Below are positions 6,878 to 14,144 of a DNA stretch of 24,588 nucleotides, piece after piece. The position numbers and the translations under genes were made by a program. The notes beneath the pieces were generated by a model. The model was not told the origin of the DNA, ran no database searches, and saw nothing but the letters and a program-made list of their open reading frames with translations. Every line of letters begins with the position of its first letter. Within the stretch, counting starts at the first letter, position 1. Source of the stretch: a virus. The DNA is taken from IMG/VR virus record IMGVR_UViG_3300018023_000032, positions 1-24,588 of that record; one strand, written 5' to 3'.

Positions 6878-8551
6878 TCAAATTATTTTATTTGTCGTGG
6901 TTGTCGTTCCGTTCGTTACTGCGTCTGTCTGGCAAGCCCCGATATTCATATTGTAAGTGCCGGTCAGTCCCGCATTGACGCTGTTCGGTTCAAGGCCGTT
7001 ATTGAAGCAGGGGCTATTAGTGGCGAGGGTGTAATCTTTGCCTTTGACAATGATGTAAGTGATGCTCGTTAAGGCGTTGCTTCCGGGCGCAGTTGCAAGA
7101 GTTATACTATTATTACTGTTTACCGCAGAAATTGCGTACACGCCCGTTGTTCCTGTCCCCGAACCTATGGCTACGATATTAACCGTATCGGTTGTTGCCA
7201 CGCCGGAAAACGGATTTGATGCAGCCCTTAATTCAAGATTAGAAGGAGAAGTGGCACTAACGTTACCATCCGCCCCAGTTACTATCGTCCCGTTCAGTTT
7301 CGGGTCTGAGGTTATATCGGTTGTTCCCTTAGAGCAGTAAGATGATACTATATCTGTATATCCTGAAATTGTGGAATTGTTCCAGCAGTTACAGGCAAGC
7401 AGTATATTCGTATTCGCCGATGGAAGGGAAAGGCCAATATAATTATCAGCAAAAATGTTATTTATAACACAATTTCCTACAGATGCAGTGGAATAATATA
7501 AAGCAGTTCCGTTGCCCCTGAATGTATTGCCGTAAATCCTGCTGAGCGTATCGATTGTGTGGGTTGTGGTTAGGTTGACGCCCGTTTTACAGGTGTCTAT
7601 GATACTGCTTATTACAGTTGCATAATCAATATCATACCCCGTAAAATATATTCCTGTCGCGCTGTCATATACATAGCAGCCAATAACGGTTTGCGGCGAT
7701 TTAATTGCATATCCATTAAGACAACTTGCTTGACAGTTATAGTAGTTGCCCAATGCGGTAGCAAACGCCGACGCCGTAGTGGTAGGATTAACAATAGAAC
7801 AATTTACCATTGTCGTCGTTGCGGCTGCCGGAACTACTCCGGTTTGGATGTTACTTGTCGAACCGGTAAATGACAGATTTTCTAATTGCCAGTAAGCAGG
7901 AAAAGTCCAATAACCATTTGTCGCGCCCGTAAAAGCGGGCCTGTCTGAACCGTAGGGAATCGTTGACCTGCTTGTAACATATCCGACGACCTTGATTATA
8001 CTGGCAAGTGTTCCAACATTGGTTGTAGTTGTTCCACTTGCCTGAGAATACGCGCCACTTTTGACATAGACAGTATTACCAGCAACGGGAGATGAAGTTG
8101 CTGTATTTAATAAAGTGGCATCAAGATTATTATATGCACCGCCAAGACAGGCAGTCCCGTTTACTTTTCCTGCCGTTCCGCAAGTCCTATCCAGCGTCGC
8201 CTCATTATTTCCATCAACAGCAATAATTTCATAAAAGCCGGTTGTGAAATTAGTGCCAGCGGTAATCTGCATAAAATTACCGACCATCGCAGTCGTTAAA
8301 TTATTAGTGGCAAACACTTTTGAAGAAGAAGAAGAATCAATACTCAGGGCGGTTGTATGAAATTGATTAGCATCTTGTTGAGAATAATCCGTGCCAACGC
8401 TTGGACAACAAGGGTCGAAGCCACCACCGTTTGCAGAACTTGCCCCGCCAGTACCATTAGACGGTCTTATCTCCCAAACAACACCAGCAGGGAAAGCCCC
8501 CCACACCGGCGAGCAGAAGATGAACAAAAGTAAAAGTAAAAGCTTTCGCAT
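6878..8551 (-). CDS. exported right-handed beta-helix (pectate-lyase-like) protein
   Basis: The 557-aa product starts with a strong Sec signal peptide (MRKLLLLLLFIFCSPVWG, cleavage before AFPAG). Next comes VWEIRPSNGTGGASSANGGG plus GTDYSQQDANQFHTTA, an opening typical of environmental phage and planctomycete beta-helix proteins. Residues about 160-400 contain short repeating strand units (NTVYVKSGAYSQ, LENLSFTG, IGCYVYDSATGIYFTG, RIYGNTFRGNGTALYYS, NCVINNIFADNYIGLSLP) that predict a right-handed parallel beta-helix of PbH1 type. The mature chain has 15 cysteines, which suits an oxidising compartment and supports real export. No catalytic triad is obvious. It sits between spike and wedge genes, so it may be a tailspike with polysaccharide-binding or degrading activity, or a secreted protein made during infection. 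Confidence 0.72.
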   Translation of the reverse strand: MRKLLLLLLFIFCSPVWGAFPAGVVWEIRPSNGTGGASSANGGGFDPCCPSVGTDYSQQDANQFHTTALSIDSSSSSKVFATNNLTTAMVGNFMQITAGTNFTTGFYEIIAVDGNNEATLDRTCGTAGKVNGTACLGGAYNNLDATLLNTATSSPVAGNTVYVKSGAYSQASGTTTTNVGTLASIIKVVGYVTSRSTIPYGSDRPAFTGATNGYWTFPAYWQLENLSFTGSTSNIQTGVVPAAATTTMVNCSIVNPTTTASAFATALGNYYNCQASCLNGYAIKSPQTVIGCYVYDSATGIYFTGYDIDYATVISSIIDTCKTGVNLTTTHTIDTLSRIYGNTFRGNGTALYYSTASVGNCVINNIFADNYIGLSLPSANTNILLACNCWNNSTISGYTDIVSSYCSKGTTDITSDPKLNGTIVTGADGNVSATSPSNLELRAASNPFSGVATTDTVNIVAIGSGTGTTGVYAISAVNSNNSITLATAPGSNALTSITYIIVKGKDYTLATNSPCFNNGLEPNSVNAGLTGTYNMNIGACQTDAVTNGTTTTTNKII

Positions 8552-8552
8552 A

Positions 8553-8741
8553 TTATTTCTTTGAGCCCTGCCCGCACCAGTAATCGGCTTTGGTTTTTAT
8601 TTCATATCGGGCATTGCTCGCGTTTATATGGCAAAGGTCTTCGATGATCTGTTCGTATGTCTGGCCCTTATCCTCTTCTGGCCCCCACCATATACACTCT
8701 TTGCAATGCACTCTTTCAGGTTGCTTTTTCGCCTTTGCCAT
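8553..8741 (-). CDS. small four-cysteine protein (zinc-binding candidate, 62 aa)
   Basis: The product reads MAKAKKQPERVHCKECIWWG, with a CxxC pair at residues 13 and 16, an Asp-Leu-Cys-His near 37 and a Trp-Cys-Gly near 56. The CKxCxWW ... C ... WCG arrangement is a familiar small-protein pattern in phages and bacteria and probably binds one zinc ion. The ribosome binding site is AAAGG, nine bases before the ATG. The stop is one base before the beta-helix start (8551), so the two are probably translationally coupled. Its role next to an exported beta-helix gene is unknown. Confidence 0.68.
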   Translation of the reverse strand: MAKAKKQPERVHCKECIWWGPEEDKGQTYEQIIEDLCHINASNARYEIKTKADYWCGQGSKK

Positions 8742-8755
8742 AATTCTCTGCCTTT

Positions 8756-9433
8756 CTATACCGTCGGCTGTGCTACCGAACCACCTTGCGGGTCAGCGTG
8801 AACGTGGTATCTTTCGCTGATTGTCGCCGCCTTCACATCGACCGTCGCCGCAACCGTTCCCGTTATATTCATATCGCCATTCCAGTTTAATGTTCCTTTG
8901 CCTTCTACTCTATCAGCGTATATCGACACAAAAACGCTGCGGTCTGTATTTCGGAGTTCTATCGCGTCCTGATTCCAGTTATCTATCGCATGCGCCATAG
9001 TGGTCAGGCCGGGTATGCAGAAGGGGTCTGTCAGGTCGTGGTGGCGGGGCGAAACATTCCGAAATCCCTCTGCTGTTACCCGCTGAATGCCGCCGGTCTT
9101 TACATATTCGTCCAGTGCTCTATCGGAGAAAACCAACAGGCAATCGTCGCCCGCCTTTATAGGCACGGTCATAAAAAGACCTGCCAGCCGAGAACGCGGC
9201 AGAGAGATACTGACGTTCTGTATGACTGGCAGGTTGACACAGTTAAAAGAAGAAGCCGATTTATCTGAATTCTGATTTTTAACTCGCATAGGAATCGCGG
9301 GCTGAACATCGGCAAGGTTTGTATCACTGTGAAATGCGACTATTACGCCCGGCGTCGCGGTACGTAGATTGAGAGCAAACCTGTCGAATTCTATTACTGC
9401 CTGATGCGATTTGTCCGCCGCCCTGGAATCCAT
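8756..9433 (-). CDS. Gp138-type baseplate central spike protein
   Basis: The protein fits the Gp138 N-terminal (OB-fold) spike family: RTATPGVIVAFHSDTNLADV, later LPRSRLAGLFMTVPIKAGDD and CLLVFSDRALDEY. The RHHDLTDPFCIPGL stretch is typical of spikes that go on into a beta-helical needle. The C-terminus carries YHVHADPQGG; a His-x-His near the tip (residues 210 and 212 from the chosen start) is the iron-coordinating motif of contractile-tail spikes such as P2 gpV and phi92 gp138. I chose the ATG at 9433, four bases after the hub stop, over the TTG at 9448 that overlaps the hub gene. The spike trimer caps the hub and pierces the outer membrane. Its presence supports a Gram-negative-type host. 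Confidence 0.88.
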   Translation of the reverse strand: MDSRAADKSHQAVIEFDRFALNLRTATPGVIVAFHSDTNLADVQPAIPMRVKNQNSDKSASSFNCVNLPVIQNVSISLPRSRLAGLFMTVPIKAGDDCLLVFSDRALDEYVKTGGIQRVTAEGFRNVSPRHHDLTDPFCIPGLTTMAHAIDNWNQDAIELRNTDRSVFVSIYADRVEGKGTLNWNGDMNITGTVAATVDVKAATISERYHVHADPQGGSVAQPTV

Positions 9434-9437
9434 TAAA

Positions 9438-10355
9438 TTAGCCCCCAAAATTCTTAAACGATTGAATCTCCATATCCCATTCGTTGCCGCCGGTATCGCC
9501 GTCGTAATTGATTGTGTGGCAGGTATATGTCCCGTCAGGATTAAAGCCGGAATTCAAATAGGCATTGACGGAGCTTTGCACTGATACCCTGTCGCCTGGC
9601 CATACGAACGGCTGAAGGATTGCCCGAATCGAAACGCCCGATTGAATCTGCGTCGGGCCTACAAGAATCGGCAGGATTTTCTTCAGCGTACTATTCGAGG
9701 AAAATAATGTTGCGGTAGTACTGAATCCTGCGTCGCCGTCTATTATCGCCTGAAATACGCCGAAATGAACGCTCCAGCTAAAGCCGTATTGAAGGGCCAG
9801 CTTATCGAGACAATCTTTCGACCTGCCGGCGACAACCAGTCCCTTGTAGCCCACCTTGTAATCGGGAATTGAAATGCGCTGCTCATCCCATTTTATATCG
9901 GGCAACGTGCTTACAACGTCTTCGAGCACGTTCTTAATCGGCATCCCCTCGGTATAAGAGTTCGCTATTGTGGAATATGTCATATCGCCAAGCACAGTTA
10001 GGGCCTTCACGGTTGTTATATAATCGGCGTTCTGCTTATCGGTTACGGCAGTCATAATCTGCCCGCGGAAAATATCGTACAGCCCGTAGTTCTGCCAGCC
10101 GACGCGCAAGCGGCAGCGCATCATAGCCGTCCTCAGTATCGCCTGAGTTTTATTCGAGAGATTATAAATGCTGATATCGCTGCAAATAGGGACGCCGAGA
10201 ATGCTTCGCTGAATTGAGAATCGAACGCGAAGGGTATTACGGCTGCCGTCCGCTAATATCTTAACCGCGTAATTTTCATCGGTGAGATTGGCGATGGGCA
10301 AAGAGGCGTCCCATACCATAAACTCTGCCTGCCGCATAAAGGGCCGCTCACTCAT
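9438..10355 (-). CDS. baseplate hub protein
   Basis: This 305-aa protein resembles the simple hub of small-baseplate myophages: an N-terminal tube-like beta domain (RNTLRVRFSIQRSILGVPI, then CSDISIYNLSNKTQAIL and LRVGWQNYGLYDIFRGQIM). It continues with GMPIKNVLEDVVSTLPDIKW and a KVGYKGLVVAGRSKDCLDKL LysM/hub-like segment. The hub joins the tail tube to the spike. It lies between the plug gene and the spike gene, as in phages with Pam3-type baseplates. The ATG follows the plug stop by 2 bases; the only ribosome-binding-like sequence is GGGGG inside the end of the plug gene. Confidence 0.82.
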   Translation of the reverse strand: MSERPFMRQAEFMVWDASLPIANLTDENYAVKILADGSRNTLRVRFSIQRSILGVPICSDISIYNLSNKTQAILRTAMMRCRLRVGWQNYGLYDIFRGQIMTAVTDKQNADYITTVKALTVLGDMTYSTIANSYTEGMPIKNVLEDVVSTLPDIKWDEQRISIPDYKVGYKGLVVAGRSKDCLDKLALQYGFSWSVHFGVFQAIIDGDAGFSTTATLFSSNSTLKKILPILVGPTQIQSGVSIRAILQPFVWPGDRVSVQSSVNAYLNSGFNPDGTYTCHTINYDGDTGGNEWDMEIQSFKNFGG

Positions 10356-10357
10356 AA

Positions 10358-10696
10358 TCAGCCCCCATAAATACTCGGTATGGTTTCGTCCGGGCCAAAC
10401 AGCACGAGCTGACAGTCGCCGCCTAAGCTGTCGGGGGTATTATTCTCTGCTCCGGTCTGCGAATAAACGCGAAGGGTATATCCATAAAGGGTATCACCCA
10501 TGCCCTTCAGGAGATTATCGAGCTTTGTTACAAGGGCCATACCACCGACAAGCAATGCGCCCGAGGCGTCAAAAATATCGCAAAACCACATCGACAGACG
10601 CGGCAGGTAGTATGTTCGGAAAGTCAAGGCCCCGGCGAGAGTAGTTATCGTCGCTCGTCTGCATCCATCATTTGTCATCGGTATAAATTGTGCCAT
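10358..10696 (-). CDS. baseplate plug protein (Pam3 gp18-like)
   Basis: A 112-aa beta-rich protein of the type annotated as cyanophage Pam3 plug gp18-like / DUF6983. Features are TFRTYYLPRLSMWFCDIFDA (a strand with Trp before a D-x-x-D-A-S-G turn) and LLVGGMALVTKLDNLLKGMG, the usual second strand and loop. The C-terminal half (TPDSLGGDCQLVLFGPDE) matches the family ending. The plug seals the baseplate channel between tube and hub. Its stop is two bases before the hub ATG. A TAGGA about ten bases upstream may serve as the ribosome binding site. Confidence 0.78.
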   Translation of the reverse strand: MAQFIPMTNDGCRRATITTLAGALTFRTYYLPRLSMWFCDIFDASGALLVGGMALVTKLDNLLKGMGDTLYGYTLRVYSQTGAENNTPDSLGGDCQLVLFGPDETIPSIYGG

Positions 10697-10708
10697 TATT
10701 TTTTATTC

Positions 10709-11362
10709 CTAAAATTGCTGAGGCGGTCCAAACATCGAAGAACCTTGAACCTGCAATCCCCTCCCGGCATTCATAATCGACATCGGCGGTATCGGGGTAT
10801 CGATGTTCTCTTCCAGGCCATCGGGACCGGGCGATAAAATTGTCTTCCAGTCAATAACCTTGACGGCCCCTGATACGCCTGCGCTTATCTCGCTCGATGC
10901 TTTTTTGCTTGTGCCGTCCTTTGCGAGTATCGATTCCGGTATCTTGACAACCGCCAGTTGCACTGAGTTTATCGCCTTCAGGGACGCGCTGAATTGCAAG
11001 GCCCCTTTCATCGGCGCGGTCTGCAAAGCGGATACGTTATCGAAAACCATGTGGTTATAGGTGTCGTGTTCCGTTACCGCCGTAACAAGCATTCTTGCCC
11101 GCTCGACATTTCGTATCTCCTGCCATACTTTTATCGCCCGCGCCAGCCCATCCTTCGTGTTGACCTGCTCAAAGATTATCGAGAGTTGCCGGGGCTTCGA
11201 GATGACGTGGTCGCTTACTACTGCGCCGCTTTCGAGGGTATGGTCCGTAACCTCTGAGGACAGGATATGATTATCGGATTTATGGACATCGACGGCGATT
11301 TCGCCCCAATCGACGTATCCCAATTCGTCGCCCACACCTTCGATTATAAACAAAATAGCCAT
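10709..11362 (-). CDS. Dit-like distal tail protein
   Basis: I start it at the ATG at 11362 (MAILFIIEGVG), because AGGTGA lies seven bases upstream; a GTG at 11386 would add eight residues but has no such site. The segment VHKSDNHILSSEVTDHTLES, with VVSDHVISKPRQLSI after it, is characteristic of the Dit-like N-terminal domain found just after the tape measure gene in this class of myophage. Dit-like proteins form the ring that joins tube, baseplate plug and hub. The C-terminal third (about residues 150-217) is Ser/Gly/Pro-rich and of less clear fold. Confidence 0.78.
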   Translation of the reverse strand: MAILFIIEGVGDELGYVDWGEIAVDVHKSDNHILSSEVTDHTLESGAVVSDHVISKPRQLSIIFEQVNTKDGLARAIKVWQEIRNVERARMLVTAVTEHDTYNHMVFDNVSALQTAPMKGALQFSASLKAINSVQLAVVKIPESILAKDGTSKKASSEISAGVSGAVKVIDWKTILSPGPDGLEENIDTPIPPMSIMNAGRGLQVQGSSMFGPPQQF

Positions 11363-11398
11363 TTTACAATCACCTATACGCGCCACAATGCCCGAATT

Positions 11399-11491
11399 TC
11401 AACGCACCTGCCAGAAATCAGGGGGGTTAGCCGCTAATTCGTCCCATAGCAGGGGGTAAATCAACGTGGGGCATTTTACGCAGTTTTTCAC
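11399..11491 (-). CDS. micro-protein with CxxC (30 aa), GTG start
   Basis: A 30-codon ORF lies between the tape measure stop and the Dit-like gene, a gap that otherwise holds nothing. It reads MKNCVKCPTLIYPLLWDE followed by LAANPPDFWQVR. AAGGA lies seven bases before the GTG, a stronger ribosome binding site than several larger neighbours have. The product has one CxxC pair and a Trp-rich tail. Two cysteines alone would not make a zinc site unless it dimerises or pairs with another protein. Composition and site argue for a real gene; function is unknown. Confidence 0.55.
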   Translation of the reverse strand: MKNCVKCPTLIYPLLWDELAANPPDFWQVR

Positions 11492-11501
11492 TTTTCAATC
11501 C

Positions 11502-13214
11502 TTACATACCATTCGGAGAAAAAGGCAGCTGAGACGGGTCCGACCAGTTAGGTAATCCCTTTTTCGCCATATCGTAGACCTGATACGCATCGGCAGCGGC
11601 AGCGTTTATATTGACATTGGTTTCGCTTCTTCGATTATCATTCACGACGGTCGATGTTTTATTCGAGACAGTGGAGGATGGGTTAGCTGGGACAATCGGC
11701 TTGCCTCGCACGGTCGGGCCAAGATTGGCTTTTATAGTATTCGCAAAATCGGCAACGGCATTAGGGTCAATCATAGCATAAATATCATTGAAGTCGTAAT
11801 TCTTGCTTTTGTCTTTTTCGCCTTCGCTGGCTTCTCGATTCCAATTATTTATAAGCGTCTGCCTTAAAGTGTATTTACGGTCTTTTCTGCCGCCCACTTC
11901 ATCTGCATATTGGGCTTCTGCTTTTGCGTAGGCCAGTATTTCGTCGCCGATACTAACATCAACCCCTTTTCGTCTGCGGTCTTTTGGATTGAGAAATTCG
12001 CGGGTTTGCTGGGGCATATTGGCGACATTTCCCACGAAGTTGGTTGTGGCAGCACCCAATCTAACGGCGAGAGCAGGAAATGCCCGAAGCAGGTCAATCA
12101 ATACCTGCACAGAATCCACTGCATCTGCTGCCGCAAGAGCAATGCCTCTGAAGAATTCGTCTATGACTCTGTGTTTATTCGCCGTTATGCCCATTATTGT
12201 ATCGAGGGCATCGGCAACCACCAAAATAGCAGCATAAACGAGAAGCATTTTAGCTCTATTGTAAGCCCACAAAACGCCCATAGCCGCCAGTCCCCATAAG
12301 GCCAGATTGATGAATTGCTCGGTTTTATCTTTCAAATTGCCGGTCAGCCCCAGCGCGTCTCCTATCGCCTTGACATACGGCTGCATCGATTGCCAGACCT
12401 TGCCCAGTTGATGATAAAACTTATCAAAGCCCGATACGATACCGAGTATAACCTGCTCTACTTTAAGAGCAATCCAGTTCTTATTGAGCGTTACCCAATC
12501 GCGGAATTTTGTAAGCAGCTCAGTCAATTTGGGCATAAGGCCAAGCCCTATTTTGTTTGATATGCCGCCCCAGACGCCCTCAATATCTCGCCAAACCTTC
12601 AGGAATTTAACAGCGCCCTCCTGCGCCCCTGTTGGTATTATCAGTCCCAAGCTCTCTGCCTGCTGCTGTAACGCCTTTATTCCTGCGCGGCCTTCGCGGA
12701 GAAGATTGATTGTGTCAACAGATATTCCGAGCCGGCTGCCCCATTGCAAAGCTTCAGTCATACTCATCTTGCCGAGCCGGGCAGACAAATCCTCCAGAAC
12801 ATCCGCTACATTGCGAATACCGCCGCCAAACTTATAAGCATTTATTCCCAATTGAGCAAGGGCGACATTGAATTCGCCCGGTACAGGGGAGGTCATCGAT
12901 TTGGTGAGGGACAACAAATCAGAGTTTAGATTCTTTGAACTGTAACCAAGCTGCTCTACGGCGTAATCCATCGCCTGAATTTTCTCTGAGGATACGCCGG
13001 TATTCTTCGCCAGCTTGAGCAAGTCCTCGGCGTTGGTCGCTATGCTCTTTATCCAGAATCCGAAGCCCGTAGAAAATGCCGCGATTGCAATAGTCGCCTT
13101 CTTGCCGACGGACTCGATTTTGTCAAGCCCCTCCTGCATCTTGTGCATTACGGCGATGGTCGTTGGGTCCACCTCGACGCCAAGGACGGTTATAAGCTCT
13201 GAAATCACAGCCAT
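11502..13214 (-). CDS. tail tape measure protein
   Basis: The 570-aa product has tape measure features. The N-terminus is helical (VMHKMQEGLDKIESVGKKAT) with a hydrophobic stretch. Long helices with Phe/Trp spacing follow, then two central membrane-type segments (about residues 301-317 and 322-340: FINLALWGLAAMGVLWAY and MLLVYAAILVVADAL) and a polar C-terminus. The KNTGVSSEKIQAMDYAVEQL segment is commonly found in tape measure N-terminal domains of this phage type. It follows the tail chaperone genes and precedes the Dit gene, the standard position. At about 1.5 angstrom per residue it would set a short tail of very roughly 85 nm. Its ATG overlaps the stop of the HNH gene (TAATG). Confidence 0.9.
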   Translation of the reverse strand: MAVISELITVLGVEVDPTTIAVMHKMQEGLDKIESVGKKATIAIAAFSTGFGFWIKSIATNAEDLLKLAKNTGVSSEKIQAMDYAVEQLGYSSKNLNSDLLSLTKSMTSPVPGEFNVALAQLGINAYKFGGGIRNVADVLEDLSARLGKMSMTEALQWGSRLGISVDTINLLREGRAGIKALQQQAESLGLIIPTGAQEGAVKFLKVWRDIEGVWGGISNKIGLGLMPKLTELLTKFRDWVTLNKNWIALKVEQVILGIVSGFDKFYHQLGKVWQSMQPYVKAIGDALGLTGNLKDKTEQFINLALWGLAAMGVLWAYNRAKMLLVYAAILVVADALDTIMGITANKHRVIDEFFRGIALAAADAVDSVQVLIDLLRAFPALAVRLGAATTNFVGNVANMPQQTREFLNPKDRRRKGVDVSIGDEILAYAKAEAQYADEVGGRKDRKYTLRQTLINNWNREASEGEKDKSKNYDFNDIYAMIDPNAVADFANTIKANLGPTVRGKPIVPANPSSTVSNKTSTVVNDNRRSETNVNINAAAADAYQVYDMAKKGLPNWSDPSQLPFSPNGM

Positions 13215-13957
13215 TATTTACCACCCTTTTTTAATTTATGACAATCAAAGCAAAGTGTTTGCCCGTTGTTAATATTCCAAAGCTCTTCGCAGGCCAACGC
13301 CTGCTCAAAAGAAAGTATTTTATATTCACTGAAGATAGAGGCGAAGCTTTTGGGTGCGTGATGGGCTTGTAGGTCGCCTCCGCGTTGTCCGCAATCCTGA
13401 CAAGTATAATTATCCCGCGTGAAAATATCAGAGCGCCATTGGCGATAACGAAAATCATTTCTAACTTTCGTCATCACCGGCGTTATGCCGCCCTTCCATT
13501 GTGGATTTTTTTCTTTAGCAAATGTGCCTTCCTTGATACGGGTGTCCGACATCTTTTTTTTAGCCGCTTCTGAATGTTTGTGGTATCTATTCTTAAAGCC
13601 CATTATTCGGGCCTGTTCTGTCAATTGTTTTTTTCGCTTCTCACTCAATACGAGCTTTTTCCCTTTATGTTTTTCGCTCATATTTTTAAGGTATTCGGGG
13701 GTTGCGTGCGTGCGACGCATTTTGAGTTTAGTTTCTTCGGTATGAGGTATGCCGAGACGGAGTTTATTGCCTTTCATTCTCGCGCTTTGCTCAGGGCATT
13801 TTTCGCCAAGGCGTTTCCCTTTTTGGGCTTCGCTCATATTGCGCAGATGTTCAGGGGAAAACTTCTTACCCTTCGACCAAGACGTGTGCCCTTTATTTGC
13901 TTCGCTCTGCTTCCGGCGAATTTCGGCAGTTCTTACATATATTCCAGGGCGTCCCAT
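13214..13957 (-). CDS. HNH homing endonuclease with NUMOD3 motifs
   Basis: Residues 1-150 are basic and contain several NUMOD3-type DNA-binding repeats: HLRNMSEAQKGKRLG, HTEETKLKMRRTHA, YLKNMSEKHKGKKL, HSEAAKKKMSDTRI. Residues 170-247 form an HNH nuclease domain: Cys186-x2-Cys189, His199-His200, Asn230/Asn231 and Cys236-x2-Cys239-His240, giving the His-Asn-His core and a structural zinc site. This is the usual make-up of free-standing phage homing endonucleases, which nick or cut alleles lacking the insertion and so spread. It sits between a hidden 57-codon gene and the tape measure gene, sharing a TAATG with the latter, so the insertion is neat and polarity-neutral. No intron ends are visible around it. 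Confidence 0.9.
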   Translation of the reverse strand: MGRPGIYVRTAEIRRKQSEANKGHTSWSKGKKFSPEHLRNMSEAQKGKRLGEKCPEQSARMKGNKLRLGIPHTEETKLKMRRTHATPEYLKNMSEKHKGKKLVLSEKRKKQLTEQARIMGFKNRYHKHSEAAKKKMSDTRIKEGTFAKEKNPQWKGGITPVMTKVRNDFRYRQWRSDIFTRDNYTCQDCGQRGGDLQAHHAPKSFASIFSEYKILSFEQALACEELWNINNGQTLCFDCHKLKKGGK

Positions 13958-13970
13958 TTATGCTTTATCC

Positions 13971-14144
13971 TTATCTGCAACGGGCATTTAATTTTCCTAA
14001 AATTATTGCCAGCTTTGTAGCTGTTAAATACGCTTCGGACATAAGTTTTTTAACCTCGCGCACGGCTTCAGCAGTGCCTTCAATTTTGATTGTCGCCACT
14101 AATTCCTTCGCCGGCTCCCTGTTGTCGTCATTCTTCTCTGGCAA
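13971..14144 (-). CDS. hidden 57-aa gene between tail chaperone and HNH (TTG start)
   Basis: This reading frame has no early ATG. With the TTG at 14144 it gives MPEKNDDNREPAKELVATIK, then IEGTAEAVREVKKLMSEAYL, then TATKLAIILGKLNARCR. The composition and the strand-helix-helix pattern look like a real small protein. The frame is open back to a TAG near 14193 and overlaps the end of the chaperone -1 extension by 17 bases. An AGGA lies a few bases before the TTG, so initiation is probably weak and may depend on coupling. It could be a further tail-assembly factor or an end piece of the chaperone reached by recoding. The start codon is the uncertain part. Confidence 0.5.
   Translation of the reverse strand: MPEKNDDNREPAKELVATIKIEGTAEAVREVKKLMSEAYLTATKLAIILGKLNARCR

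Noticed and set aside
13214-14144. Group I or II intron carrying the HNH gene
   Set aside because: The HNH gene lies between complete genes. No interrupted coding sequence and no intron-type ends could be seen, so a free-standing endonuclease is simpler.
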